Shown: positions 11,701 to 21,099 of the stretch, in pieces | Position numbering within the stretch: position 1 is the first letter of the stretch | Layout: every line of letters starts with the position of its first letter | NCBI RefSeq assembly: GCF_963678635.1 | Contig: NC_087063.1 | Coordinates: 41,864,759-41,928,758 of the forward strand | Direction of reading: 5' to 3' | DNA: 64,000 nucleotides | Origin: Symsagittifera roscoffensis | Lineage: Eukaryota > Xenacoelomorpha > Acoela > Convolutidae | Notes under the pieces: generated by a model | What the model was told of the DNA's origin: nothing | The model's database searches: none | What the model saw: the letters and a program-made list of their open reading frames with translations, nothing else | Translations under genes and position numbers: made by a program

Positions 11701-14700
11701 GATTGCCAAATTTTTCCAAAAGATCCCCTCTTTATTAAAATGTTTCCACACCTATTTCTGCTTGACTACCCCAAAATTTTTCCAAAGCTTACTTACAATG
11801 CACTAAATAATTTTGTGCATACTTACAATGCACTAAATTAGATGGGCCAGCATGGGCGAAAAAGTGCAATTTTTTTGTAAGCTTACTTACAATGCACTAA
11901 ATTAGATGGGCCAGCATGGGCGAAAAAGTGCAATTTTAGCTCATAACAGGCGACCGTTCATAACCGGAGTCAATTCGTAATAGGCGACAATTCGCTCGTA
12001 ACAGGGGACATACATTTCGCAGCAGGCAAAAATTCGTAACACGCGACAAATCCTAACAAAACTGCTCGTATCAGGGCGAAGCCCTGAAGGTTCCGAATGC
12101 TTTTTAAGGTTTATGGAGCAGAAATAACATTAAAAAATTAAATGTAAGGAAACAAAATTAAAGTTTTTTTTCTAAAACTTGAATTTTTTAAGGAAAATCA
12201 TCCCCCCACAGGCCACATTAAGTACAAAAGGATAGCTTTCGCTCCTTGTAACAAACCAATTATGGCAAATAAGCTTCTTTCAACCAATTTGGATTAATTG
12301 CTAATAGGATGACATACATTGCGCCTTTATTATCCCAAACAGGCCGATTGAGCAGTTTTCAAAGCCGATAAATTTGCAGATGCAAAATATCTTTTTACAT
12401 TTGAGCTTACAGGGCGGGTTTTTTTTTCTTCAGACAAATTTTGACTTTTTAACTGGCCATTTTTGACAAATTTGTTTTATCTTTCAAAAAGTATTGATGT
12501 CCTGAGCAAAAAATATTTCACCTGTGATCATTTTTCATAAAATTATGAGGGTTTAAAGATTGCCATTTTGGCTAATTTGGGCAATTAACGCGCGATTTAT
12601 TTCGCGCTATTAACGCGTAAGCGGTGATAAAATTCGTCATAAAAATCGTTCCAAATTGGTTGAAAGAAGCTTATTGGCCATAAGTGGTTAATTACAATGA
12701 GCGAAATCTATTCTTTTGTACTTTATATGGCGTGTGGGGGGATGCTTTCATAAAAAAAAAATTCAAATTCAGAATTTTTTTTCAGATTTTATTTCATTAC
12801 ACTTATTTTTTGAATGTTACTACTGCTCCATAAACCTTAAAAGGCAATCAGAACTTTCAGGGGATCGGACTTACACATGACATTCGGACTTATGAGGAGT
12901 AAAATATAATTTCAACTAAAAAATGTCAGCAAATTGTTTTTTTTCTTAATTAAAAAGATTACAGATCAATCGAGCAATCTCCCCTCAGGGGCAGGGGGAT
13001 AACTCAATGGGTATTTGAAGCAAAATTATAACCATTTGAAAATAGTTTCAATGCCATGATACCATGGACCAGGTTCCCCAACGAAAGTGGAACAACAAAA
13101 ATCAATATGCAAACTCAAAAAAAATACTTTGAGAGTGAATCGAAATCACTAAAAAAATGCTGAAGCCTACTTTATCTAGGAGCCGTGGAGAACACAATTT
13201 TTTTGATATTATATCTTTTCAAAAAGTTTTTTTGGCACTCATTTTAAAAACTTCAGTCGGTCATTACGAGAGGAGGGGGGATTGCTCAACTGATCCAGGT
13301 TCATTTCTTAACAACCTAATGAATTTTTGACCGTCTTCCCGCCCTCCTTAAGAATGCCGTGGCTTGTAATCAAAGTTAAAACTGCAACAAGTCTAGCCGA
13401 TTAGTTTTAAAGTAGCACAGAATCTTCTACTATGATAAAATTATGAGGGTTTAAAGATTGCCGTTTTGGCCAACTTGGGCAATTAACGCGCGATTTATTT
13501 CGCGCTATTAACGCGTAAGCGGTGATAAAATTCGTCATAGAAATCGTTCCAAATTGGTTGAAAGAAGCTTATTGGCCATAAGTGATTAATTACAATGAGC
13601 GAAATCTATTCTTTTGTACTTTATATGGCGTGTGGGGGGATGCTTTCATAAAAAAAATTCAAATTCAGAATTTTTTTTCAAATTTTATTTCATTACACTT
13701 ATTTTTGGAATGTTACTACTGCTCCATAAACCTTAAAAGGCAATCAGAACGTTCAGGGGATCGCCCTGATACGAGCAGTCTTGCTCGTTAAGTTTTTGAG
13801 ATTTTTGTGTGTTTCATTTTTAACTTAAATACTCACATGACATTCGGACTTATGAGGAGTAAAATATAATTTCATCTAAAAAATGTCAGCAAATTGTTTT
13901 TTTTCTTAATTAAAAAGATTTACAGATCAATCAAGCAATCTCCCCTCAGGGGCAGGGGGATAACTCAATAGGTATTTGAAGCAAAATTAAAACCATTTGA
14001 AAATAGTTTCAATGCCATGATACCATGAACCAGGTTCCCCAACGAAAGTGGAACAACAAAAATCAATATGCAAACTCAAAAAAATACTTTGAGAGTGAAT
14101 CGAAATCACTAAAAAATGCTGAAGCCGACTTTATCTAGGAGTCGTGGAGAACACAATTTTTTTGATATTATATCTTTTCAAAAAGTTTTTTTGGCACTCA
14201 TTTTAAAAACTTCAGTCGGTCATTACGAGAGGAGGGGGGATTGCTCAACTGATCCAGGTTCGTTAAGATCCTCCTTAAGAATGCCGTGGCTTGTAATCAA
14301 AGTTAAAACTGCAACAAGTCTAGCCGATTACTTTTAAAGTAGCACAGAATGTTCCGACCAAAGTGATATAAGAAAATTTAAAAAGATAAATATTTTTTTT
14401 TTGAATCCAAAAAAATTGAATTGTTGACTAAATTTCCTGTTATTTTGTTTCCTAGAAAAGGCCATTCAATTAGGACAAATTGCAAAAAATATTCGTAAGT
14501 CTAGTTTAACTGTCCTTTCAATCGGGATTGTTTGACGACTTCATGCTGCGTTTCAGTTTCTATTCTCACTGTCATGAGTTTCTACCTTCCAAGTGAATGC
14601 TGCGAAAAGATCACTCTGACAGTGACTGTTCTTCTCTCAGTGACCATGCTGCTTCTGATAGTGTCCAAGATGGTGCCCAAGACATCTTATCACGTACCCC

Positions 14701-16212
14701 TCCTCAACATGTACCTAATCTTCATCCTCCTTCTCGTCTCCTTCTCCTTGATTGGAAAGACTCTTTTCCACATCCAAATCTCTGACTTTTGACAAAATTT
14801 AGTTGAATAATTTTGAGTTTGCCGTATTGGTAAAACAAATGAAGGCTGAAATTTTATGTCGTTGATTTAGGGTGCTGTTAGTGTTTCGCCAAAATTTATT
14901 GCATTTTTGTTACGACCAGCTTTCTGGGCGGCGGAGGGGCCGAATTTTGATTCCGGTACTTTTTTCGAAAAAAGAAAACAATATCAAATGTTATTCAAAA
15001 AACAAATACATTACGGCTGAAGTGAAAGATAGCTAAGCCATAAAAAACTACAAAAACTGAATACTTTTTTTGTCTATATAAACTAGTTTCATAACGAAAA
15101 TTGTGAGTTGATTGTTTTGCACTGTTTTCACTGCAACAACAGAAGACTGTTTATATTTGCTGTCTGACAAGAAAATGAGAAAGTGGAAAAGTCTCTTAAA
15201 CAGGAAACGTGTGTGTGCTCAATGTGCACTTCCGGTCCAGCAACAGCCACCACAGCATACAGGCATGTCCCAGGAAGTTCATCCTCAACGTCCTCCCCAA
15301 GTTCCTCTTCATGGACCGCTTCTCAAACAAGTGTCTGCAGAACTTGAACTTGAAGAGCAGACAAGATGAACTAGCGCTTCCCAAGTCGAAAAACTACGGG
15401 TTAGTTGTTGAACGACTTCTAGACTATTCTAAAATTTTGAATTAATTTCCTATTTTGATTTTGAATTAATTTCCTCTGATTGATTCTTGTTTATTTTTAG
15501 GCAATCATTTACTGTCTGTCAAAGTTTTTTCTAGCAAAACAAATACCTGACTTTGATTGTGAATTAATTGCCTAAGAATATCTAAAATTGAAAAGACCTC
15601 GACAATTATAAGTAAAATTCAGAAGGAATGATCATTCGAAAATTCAAATGGTTCAAATGCACAACTAGTTGGTGGCACATTCAGTTCAACTGGGTTCATA
15701 CACACACTCCTTTCGGAAAAAATTCCCCGCCTCTATCACTGGGGATCAAATGGTTTATTTGACGGAAGACCAATAAAAAATCTATCTCACGCAAAATACA
15801 ATTCTTCAGTATTATTCAGTATAGCTTGAAGACCAGTAGATTGAAAACAAATCAGTGCCTGATTTGACACAGGTACTCAAATAACATTGCGATTGCGAAG
15901 CGACTCCACGGGTGGCACCTGTCCCGCAACTCCATGGACGACATCAACTCCTCCCACAACAGCAACTGCAGTCGCATATCCTCCGGCCCCTTCCCCCTCC
16001 CCCTTCCCCTCCCCATTGCAGCAACTCCCTCCCCCTCCCACCGACCCCTCCTGATGGACAGCATAGCGGAGGAACAGGGAGGTGCAGGGGCAGGGGCAGG
16101 GGAAGGGGGAGGAGGGGAGGTGGTGGGGTTGGATGGGGATAGTGGGATGGCTTTGAATGAGTGTGTAGAATACATCAGGCAGAATTTGCAGGATGCAACT
16201 GCTGAACGAATG
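5548..16212 (+). CDS. Nicotinic acetylcholine receptor-type Cys-loop channel subunit (partial, seven exons)
   Basis: Seven exons (5548-5738, 6424-6535, 7433-7539, 10224-10362, 14557-14754, 15204-15399, 15873-16212) join in frame into 427 codons. They cover the ligand-binding domain from before loop D (WPTQEW), the 13-residue Cys-loop (C..HFPYDEQFC), loop C, M1, M2, M3, a low-complexity intracellular loop and the start of the MA helix (ECVEYIRQNL). M2 begins with EK, the Glu of cation-selective receptors. Loop C has C-A-S-C instead of adjacent cysteines, so it may be a non-alpha subunit. The protein would be a plasma-membrane pentameric channel. The signal-peptide exons upstream and the MA-end/M4 exon downstream were not found; the latter may lie in the gap at 16,952-17,151. 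Six of seven splice donors or acceptor pairs checked are GT-AG; the intron after 14,754 is not. All exons are open and GC-rich at third positions, so the gene looks functional. Confidence 0.93.
5975..6410 (+). repeat. Decayed relative of the hAT-like element at 10.4 kb
   Basis: This intron sequence shares order and wording with the element at 10,427-10,852: a G-rich start, ccccctg...cccaaagggtc, acc.taagtttttctaaa, gacgccaatgtatactta, gggg.acgcgc and a ctcgaaaaatcaat-like block. Its ends are eroded and no target duplication is visible. It lies in the first visible receptor intron. Confidence 0.6.
6424..6535 (+). CDS. nAChR-like gene, Cys-loop exon
   Basis: The acceptor is tttctgtag and the donor CTCA|gttagt. 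It encodes GNCLWAPPTIFKTHC, then NAQHFPYDEQFC. Cys and Cys are separated by 13 residues with the FPYD core, the signature of the family. It ends in phase 1 and joins the next exon to give a Thr codon. An extra Cys (GNC) precedes the Cys-loop. Confidence 0.94.
6577..7076 (+). repeat. Short non-autonomous DNA element with TTGCAAG-rich inverted ends
   Basis: The left end reads GGAAGGTTATATTGCAAGG and the right end, read on the other strand, GGAGGGTTATCTTGCAAGAT. Both ends repeat the self-complementary word CTTGCAAG several times (6,580-6,660 and 6,960-7,076). At about 500 bp and without an open frame, it resembles a MITE. It lies in the receptor intron 6,536-7,432. The target duplication is not clear. 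Confidence 0.65.
7433..7539 (+). CDS. nAChR-like gene, loop F exon
   Basis: The acceptor is cccaatttag and the donor AGCATA|gtgagc. It encodes TFLSFDYDYTQVEI and ends with WHSSEWSI, matching the region between the Cys-loop and loop C where receptors have a G/S-EW-x-hydrophobic motif. It is 107 nt long and completes the split codon from the previous exon. Confidence 0.9.
7690..8460 (-). repeat. Dispersed repeat, partner of 58.7-59.2 kb
   Basis: The words ggttactgtgcaagtagcac and cagaatgttcg (7,778-7,813) and a block around 8,280-8,330 recur in reverse orientation at 59,160-59,203 and 58,770-58,810. A 180-codon open frame on the minus strand (7,592-8,134) crosses it. The short peptide it shares with the other copy (RTFCATCTVTG) appears to come from DNA repetition. 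I do not recognise a protein and treat it as a repeat. It lies in the receptor intron 7,540-10,223. Confidence 0.5.
8679..8870 (+). repeat. Short degenerate tandem repeats in intron
   Basis: A unit of about 40 bp (tttgctgccaaaattt.gcag..tttttgcatt) occurs twice at 8,679-8,760. It is followed by five to six degenerate copies of a gtcaagcac / gttcgagcac word every 15-30 bp up to 8,865. No coding role is seen. Confidence 0.5.
9383..9430. repeat. Perfect 19-bp inverted repeat with 10-nt loop
   Basis: TTTATTAAATTGATTTTAG at 9,383-9,401 is the exact reverse complement of 9,412-9,430, with a 10-nt spacer TCGAGGAGTC. It lies in a receptor intron. The flanks do not look like a longer element. Confidence 0.75.
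10224..10362 (+). CDS. nAChR-like gene, loop C and start of M1
   Basis: The acceptor is cttgacttag and the donor ATGG|gtcagt. It encodes TYLTSCASCLTNN, then LKRKPLFYSVNLVLPILM, the end of the extracellular domain and the first half of M1. The second Cys of CASC aligns with the first of the usual adjacent pair in alpha subunits. The exon ends in phase 1. Confidence 0.92.
10427..10852 (+). mobile_element. Non-autonomous hAT-like element with 8-bp target duplication
   Basis: The termini are CAGGGGCGGA and TCCGCCCCTG, a perfect 10-bp inverted repeat of the type common at hAT ends. ATTATAAT follows the right end (10,853-10,860) and precedes the left end (10,416-10,423, with 3 extra bases between). 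It fits the hAT target pattern nTnnnnAn. The interior has an 11-G run and no transposase. It is inserted in receptor intron 10,363-14,556. Confidence 0.8.
11800..12062 (+). repeat. Tandem repeats: 65-bp doublet and a 17-bp minisatellite
   Basis: A block from cttacaatgcactaaattag to aaaaagtgcaat occurs twice (about 11,820-11,872 and 11,885-11,937). It is followed by six or seven degenerate copies of a roughly 17-bp unit, consensus near TTCGTAACAGGCGACAA, up to about 12,060. This runs straight into the inverted repeat complex at 12.06 kb. Confidence 0.6.
12061..14345. repeat. Complex of inverted arms and two direct copies of a 0.9-kb unit
   Basis: The stretch 12,061-12,290 reappears in reverse at about 12,650-12,870 and again, more completely, at 13,549-13,790. 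The outer edges share ctgctcgtatcagggcg. In addition 12,539-13,437 and 13,438-14,336 are direct copies offset by 899 bp with about one difference per 20-40 bases and one indel. No transposase-like frame is present. It looks like a foldback-type element that was later tandemly duplicated. It fills most of the receptor intron before M1-M2. Confidence 0.7.
14557..14754 (+). CDS. nAChR-like gene, M1 end, M2 and most of M3
   Basis: The acceptor is ctgcgtttcag. It encodes ILTVMSFYLPSECCEKITL (M1 end, M1-M2 loop, start of M2), VTVLLSVTMLLLIVSKMVP (M2) and MYLIFILLLVSFSLIG (M3). The frame runs 11 codons past the proposed end to a TGA at 14,788-14,790, but those residues do not resemble a receptor. 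Ending after ATTG and joining at 15,204 gives exactly 19 residues between Y of MYL and N of NVHFR, as in vertebrate muscle alpha subunits. The donor is then GAAAGA, not GT. Confidence 0.85.
14755..15203 (+). other. GA-AG intron in the receptor gene with complementary ends
   Basis: Protein alignment places the exon ends at ATTG|GAAAGA and AACAG|GAAACG. Both junctions share GGAAA, so the cut could slide by a few bases, but no position gives GT. CTTTTCCAC at 14,763-14,771 is the exact complement of GTGGAAAAG at 15,183-15,191, so the two intron ends can pair in the transcript. Weaker pairing continues outward. GAAAGA is one base from the consensus GTAAGA. Confidence 0.7.
15204..15399 (+). CDS. 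nAChR-like gene, M3 end and start of the intracellular loop
   Basis: The acceptor is cttaaacag and the donor TACGG|gttagt. It encodes NVCVLNVHFRSSNSHHS and PRKFILNVLPKFLFMDRFS, matching the conserved end of M3 (LNVHHRSP) and the short MX helix (FLN.LPRLLFM). It is 196 nt long, phase 1 in and phase 2 out. Confidence 0.92.
15873..16212 (+). CDS. nAChR-like gene, low-complexity intracellular loop and MA helix
   Basis: The acceptor is gatttgacacag and the donor GAACGAATG|gtaaga. It encodes HLSRNSMDDINSS, a Pro/Ser/Leu-rich then Gly/Ala/Glu-rich low-complexity section, and MALNECVEYIRQNLQDATAE, the MA amphipathic helix that precedes M4. The low-complexity part is written in C-rich then G-rich DNA (15,985-16,140). 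The exon ends in phase 0. A following exon with the MA end, M4 and C-terminus should exist. Confidence 0.88.
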
Positions 16213-16951
16213 GTAAGAAAATGGTTGATTGTTAGAGATATATTCACTCAACTGTTCGCATGCAGAATTTAATTTTTTTTCTCGATTTATTGACTGAATC
16301 GATTGAAGTGGATATCAAGAATTAAGCAATTGGTTAAATTCCTGACATCCTGACATTGATTTCTTATCAGGTGCTCGATGGAGCAAATTGTTGGGCGAAA
16401 AAAAAACAACCAATTGATTAAAACTTTTAAACAGCCGCTCATAAGTCAATCAGCCGATTATTTTTAGAAGGAGCTTCTAGAATCAATTTTACGCTTGCAA
16501 TTAGCAAGCGTTATCAAATCGGAATTTAGACTTTTTTCTACGTAACATTTAGTTTAACAAAATCAGTTGAATCAATTATATTGACTTGCTCAATTTTTTG
16601 AAGATTCAAATTTAACTACCGGGTACTACTCAAAATTTTTTTAGTACTACTACGTATAATTATTGAGTTCTGCTGCTGACTTTCTGCTTGATGATTTTTC
16701 GGCTTCATGAATGTCGACTTAAGCTCTGTCGGTATAGTTTCCAAATTATCTAGTTCCTGTTTGATAAAAACGGGTGTTATGAAAATGTATGGATTCGGGT
16801 TTCTAAAATTTTTTTGGAGAGTCCTCCTTTTCCGCTGTATGACTGTATAAATCCCCTAGTCTCTTTTTACCTTTACTTTAACTGCTACAGACTTCCAAAA
16901 CATGTGTGGGGCGTTTTCAATATTTGACCCATAAATATCTTTTTCAATTTC

Positions 16952-17151
16952 NNNNNNNNNNNNNNNNNNNNNNNNNNNNNNNNNNNNNNNNNNNNNNNNN
17001 NNNNNNNNNNNNNNNNNNNNNNNNNNNNNNNNNNNNNNNNNNNNNNNNNNNNNNNNNNNNNNNNNNNNNNNNNNNNNNNNNNNNNNNNNNNNNNNNNNNN
17101 NNNNNNNNNNNNNNNNNNNNNNNNNNNNNNNNNNNNNNNNNNNNNNNNNNN
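16952..17151. other. Assembly gap (200 N)
   Basis: Exactly 200 consecutive N, probably a placeholder of unknown true length. The missing receptor exon could be here. Confidence 1.
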
Positions 17152-17700
17152 CTGTGTTTTACACTCCTTATATCATTATTTTTCTAATTATTAACTAAAC
17201 TAAACTTCTTACTCCGTATTTTTTTCTAATTTTTTTGTTCGCCTTGGCATAATTTTCATCACACCAGCAAACTTGATTTGAATTTGTCTGCAAAAATTAT
17301 TTTAATGCGTAAAAACTTCAGAGACAAATCGGAGCTTTGCATCTTCTGCGACACAATACAAACATGAAAAAAATCAGTAAAAAAAAAGAAAATTATCGAA
17401 AAAAACTAGGACTATCAAAAATTAAATTATCGTATGTCTCTATAGCCAGACATTTGAATATTAAATTAGCAACGAAACAAAAATTACGACGATCAAAACA
17501 AAGCCGACAGTCTTTGAGCAGACACCAGTTGAGCCGAAAAATGAATTGATTTTAATTGTTTGTGGCTAAAAGTTTCAATTCCTCCTGAAACTACATCAAA
17601 CAACACTTGATTTGCAAATGCAACAAAAGTTGCTTACAGCACAAGTAAAAATCATGATCGGGCAACTAAGTTGACAAAAAGTGAGCAAATAATCGATTTC

Positions 17701-17770
17701 AAGCCGAGACTCGAACCATCGAACTAACAGCGCAAAAGCAACAATGTTATCTGTAGGCCAAGTGGGAACG
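17701..17770 (-). repeat. tRNA-like sequence, probably a decayed SINE head
   Basis: On the minus strand, TGGCCTACAGA (17,750-17,760) resembles a tRNA A box. GGTTCGAGTC (17,708-17,717) is a good B box, 32 nt downstream. The acceptor and T stems do not pair, so this is not a working tRNA gene. A tRNA-derived SINE or tRNA pseudogene fits best. Confidence 0.45.
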
Positions 17771-19098
17771 TAACTCTGAATTTTTAAGCTTCAAAAACAC
17801 AGCAAGAAAGAGAATCAAGTAAGGTTCGTAAGAAAAAGTATTTAGCAGAAAAACAATCCAGTTCCCGATTACAAGACACTTGTTTTCGCATATGTAATTA
17901 GATGAAAATCATAGACACGAAGATAGGGCATTGTAACTTCATTTATTCAAATTTGTTGTTCTCGTCTTTTTGATACTTTTTCTTCTTCTTTTTTTCTAAA
18001 TTTCTTAGTTGTTCTATGTGCTATTATGGCTAAAAACGAAGCAAGTTATAAGGAAAAAAAAAGTGTTGACAGTTTCTTGACAACATGCAAAGTTTGTTTA
18101 AAAAACTTCAAACTTAAACTAAAATACTAAAATGTGGGAAGGGAATGATTTACATAAATAACTGGGTTGCTTGGAAACTCCAACTTTATCGAGCACAGAG
18201 ACAAGTTAATCCAGTAATCTATCGACGTTTGATTTCTATTGATGAAAAAATGTTTAAAGCTATCTTTTTGAATTTTTGATGCGAAAACCTTTTTAAATTA
18301 CGAAATGGTTTCAATCAACGTGCTGAGCTAGCTGTCACGAGATCTGAACTGAGTTAGAAGTCTTGAAAAAACTGCGTTAAAATCATATCTCAGTAGTTCT
18401 CGACCTAACTTCGACCTTGTCTCGAACCAATTCAAAGACTTTTGTTATAATTCAAGTCTCTATCTGCATCACAGTAAAAAAATTGATTTTACTCCTGTAA
18501 AATACTGAATTTAATCAGCTTGATATAATTTGTCAGTTGAGTTGCTAGCCAATTGGATTGAGCGGGAAAAAAAGAGACAATTTTTGAAAAGTTACTTGCT
18601 TTTTCTTCTTAAAACTGAAATTGACCCAATTTTTACACAAATGTTTTCATGAAGATTCCATAAAAACTGCTATTCTAAAAAAATTAAAAGTCTCACAAAA
18701 ACTACTCTTAAGTTTATTATTTTATTTCATTGCAGGGTCTTACCTTCGGACGGTTTTGCGAATGGACTAGTTTTCTGCAAAAAGACTAAGAGTTAACAAC
18801 CGACTTTTATACCTCTCGACATCAGTTTATCTCCGAAACGATTTTTATAAAACGATAATTTATGGAAGGGCAGTCAAGTTTTAACTCAACTGAATTTCAC
18901 AATTGAAAAACGGACTGTGTGTTTTGATATATTTAAATTTAAATTTCGGTATGCTGACCTCCAAAATTAGGTTAATTCCGATCATGAATAAAACTGTTAT
19001 TTACATCATGCGTTTTTTTTTGTGAGATTTGCTGAGTTTGTTATTGAAATCGAAGCTGATGTCGCTGTTGCTGTTGATAGCTGATAGAAACCATTAAT

Positions 19099-19227
19099 TT
19101 ATCTCCGATCATTTCGACTGTTCATCTTCAGACACAGACCATATGGCCGTATGAATTGAGGCTCATTGACAATGCGATAATCCCTCTGATGTTGTGGTAT
19201 ACGTGTCTTTTCTGGTTTCATTCGAAC
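19099..19227 (-). CDS. PARP-like gene, terminal exon with RPYGLCL
   Basis: The acceptor is attccaaag. The 129-nt exon encodes VRMKPEKTRIPQHQRDYRIV and then NEPQFIRPYGLCLKMN before TAA at 19,099-19,101. It supplies the last strands of the ADP-ribosyltransferase fold, which the catalytic exon lacks. The spacing DY to PY is 12 residues, the same as NEY to KY in PARP1. An equivalent exon is found in the decayed copy (59,651-59,897). Confidence 0.78.
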   Translation of the reverse strand, partial: VRMKPEKTRIPQHQRDYRIVNEPQFIRPYGLCLKMNSRNDRR

Positions 19228-21099
19228 CTTTGGAATTAATACAACAATTAAATAACTAATATTTTACAGCCAAACAAAAAATATATCAATAAACAACTAG
19301 AAACAATTATCACTGCACGGGATGCAAGGGTTGTTGAGATTTTGTAGATACTCGTTGGCAGGCTTATTTAAAGATTTTTCTTTTGTTCATTCTAATTTGT
19401 TCCATTGATAAATATGCTGAAAACAAATTGTTTTGAGCTGCTCTAGTACAAAAACAATTAAAGAACCAGCATTTTCATTAAAAAAATTCTCAAATCTGCT
19501 TGTTACAAATGAATTCATATTACGACAAGATTTTTCCAGCAAATGATACAAATTCACTTGACCTCCATTTTTGAGAAAAAAGTATGTAAAATCATATAAT
19601 TATGTCTAGGTTTATAGCCTTTATTGGCAAGTGGCGTCTATACAATTTGTTATCATGAATACTTGTTTTTATGGAGATTTTTTTAAGCCTATTTATTGGT
19701 AGTTAAGTACTTATTATATGCATAAAAATTTTCTGGTGTATTGCCATTATACTTAAAACTGTTCGCCGACAAACCCTAAGTTTGCATTATCATACTCAAA
19801 GATAATCAGGAAAGAGGAAAGATAAAAATTTTCAAAAATTGGATCTACTTAACAATTACCGCCCTTTCAAGAAATGGGGGGCGCAATTGTTAAGTGATTG
19901 AGTTAAAAGGCTTTTCAACCAATCAGAGTCCAGCAAAACCCGAATTTTATAAGCAACGCTCTAATGCTAATTTACTGCTTTTACTGATAGGGGTGGTAAT
20001 TTTTTTAGATAACATAGCGTGGGTAATTGGTAAGTAGATCCCAAAAATTATTTTAGCCCCCTCCGTTCAAACTCTAAATTCAATAGGTGAACATCTAAGG
20101 AAAGAAGCGTGCAGTGGAAATAAACTAAATTAAGGAAAGACAGATACATCTGCTAACTAACGAACTTAAAACCTTTTGTCAAATTTCATTTTCGAACTTT
20201 GACAGTGTACTACTTTGTATTTAAGATCAAAAATGTTTGACCAAAAAAGCAACTAAGGCCAGAAAATTATACAAAAAAAATCGTATACCTCAAAATTTTT
20301 TCAGACAATTAGTATTCATTATAACATTGAACCGATGAAAGAAATGTTTTAGAGCCCATCGATTTTGATCGCTGCACCTAACGTATTCACTTCTTTTGAA
20401 AATTGTATCGAGATATGCCATGAAGTTTGGCAGATAGCAGAACATTGTTTAAAAAAACAGAAATTTTAAAACAAACCTGCAGCACACAAGTTTTGCCATC
20501 CGGTTCATACGACGCGTATCCAGTTTCGCTAATTTCAATTTTCGCTGCAAAATATGCACCTTTTCCACATTTTTGATCTTTTTTATCACTCAAACTATTA
20601 ACGTCGACCGCATTGCTGCAAGCCTGCCCTCTTCCTCCCACCCAGATCTGTCGACTTTGGGCGATGCCTCTTGTTCCTTGTTCCGAGCTTCCATGGAATC
20701 CGATAGCCCATTCACCAGAGCTTCCGTCATTTTTGAGCCAATCGTTGTTTCCATCGTCATATTTACCTTCTACGTTCAAACCAATCCTTATCCAGTCGGA
20801 ATTAGGCTGATAGTAATCAAGCCCACCCCTAGTTTTTCGCTGTCCACTTGAATTAGGAAAACTGATATCCCCGTCTGAATCAAAGTCAGCCTTTTGTAGT
20901 GACAGAACGTGGAGCAAGTTTTTTTTGCGCGCTGAATCCACATCTGTGAAACAAAGTAACCTAATTGTTTTCGCATTGAAAATGGAAACTTATCAGGTTT
21001 ATGGTAAGCTATTACCCCACTCTTGAACGAAAGCGTTTGCGAAGGTATCGACATCTGATGCTCGTCCTGAATTATCATTCACCAGAAGAAACTCACCAC
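19099..21099 (-). CDS. PARP/ADP-ribosyltransferase-like protein (partial, at least three exons)
   Basis: Exons 21016-21099, 20477-20943 and 19099-19227 join in frame (phases 1 and 0, all GT-AG) into 225 codons plus stop. The product has a N-terminal segment ending AFVQEW, a linker, then DWIRIGLNVEGKYDDGN, GEWAIGFHGS (His of the PARP H-Y-E triad, codon at 20,693-20,695), CGKGAYFAAKIE (Tyr, codon 20,552-20,554), CVLQVRMKP and QRDYRIVNEPQFIRPYGLCL. These are the core motifs of an ADP-ribosyltransferase fold. The third triad position is Asp (19,180-19,182) where PARPs have Glu, so activity is uncertain. The domain ends 9 residues before the stop. A further 5' exon with the start codon must exist; 21,298-21,590 is a candidate neighbour. 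A decayed paralogue lies at 59.65-60.7 kb. Substrate and cell role are unknown. Confidence 0.75.
20477..20943 (-). CDS. PARP-like gene, main catalytic exon
   Basis: The acceptor is tttgtttcacag and the donor CTGCAG|gtttgt. The 467-nt exon carries an acidic segment (DFDSDGDIS), YYQPNSDWIRIGL, the FHG histidine motif and the GKGAYFA tyrosine motif. This matches a family found in many eukaryotes with W-x-V-A-x-HG and CGKG-x-Y motifs. Only the GT-AG limits make the frame continuous with both flanking exons. Confidence 0.82.
21016..21099 (-). CDS. PARP-like gene, exon ending in AFVQEW
   Basis: The acceptor is ctgattcag and the donor TGGG|gtaata. The 84-nt exon encodes GEFLLVNDNSGRASDVDTF followed by ANAFVQEW. 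The decayed paralogue at 60,636-60,716 encodes a matching piece (GVFSLVENSDRPGSVDDF, then VAAFVQEW) with the same phase and acceptor position, which supports the exon limits. Confidence 0.75.

Larger units (their letters stand above)
16213..19098. other. AT-rich non-coding stretch between convergent genes
   Basis: This region should hold the last receptor exon(s) and the 3' UTRs of both converging genes. I see no M4-like coding segment. A good acceptor (ttatttcattgcag) at 18,736 opens a short frame that does not look like a receptor. The rest is AT-rich with poly-A and poly-T runs. Confidence 0.5.

Noticed and set aside
16364-16420. Acceptor-like ttatcag followed by codons reading VLD, as in the receptor MA-M4 region
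   Set aside because: The sequence before and after does not match the MA helix or M4, and the frame stops quickly.
18737-18791. Strong acceptor and short frame as the last receptor exon
   Set aside because: No frame resembles M4 and the phase-compatible frame is only about a dozen codons.
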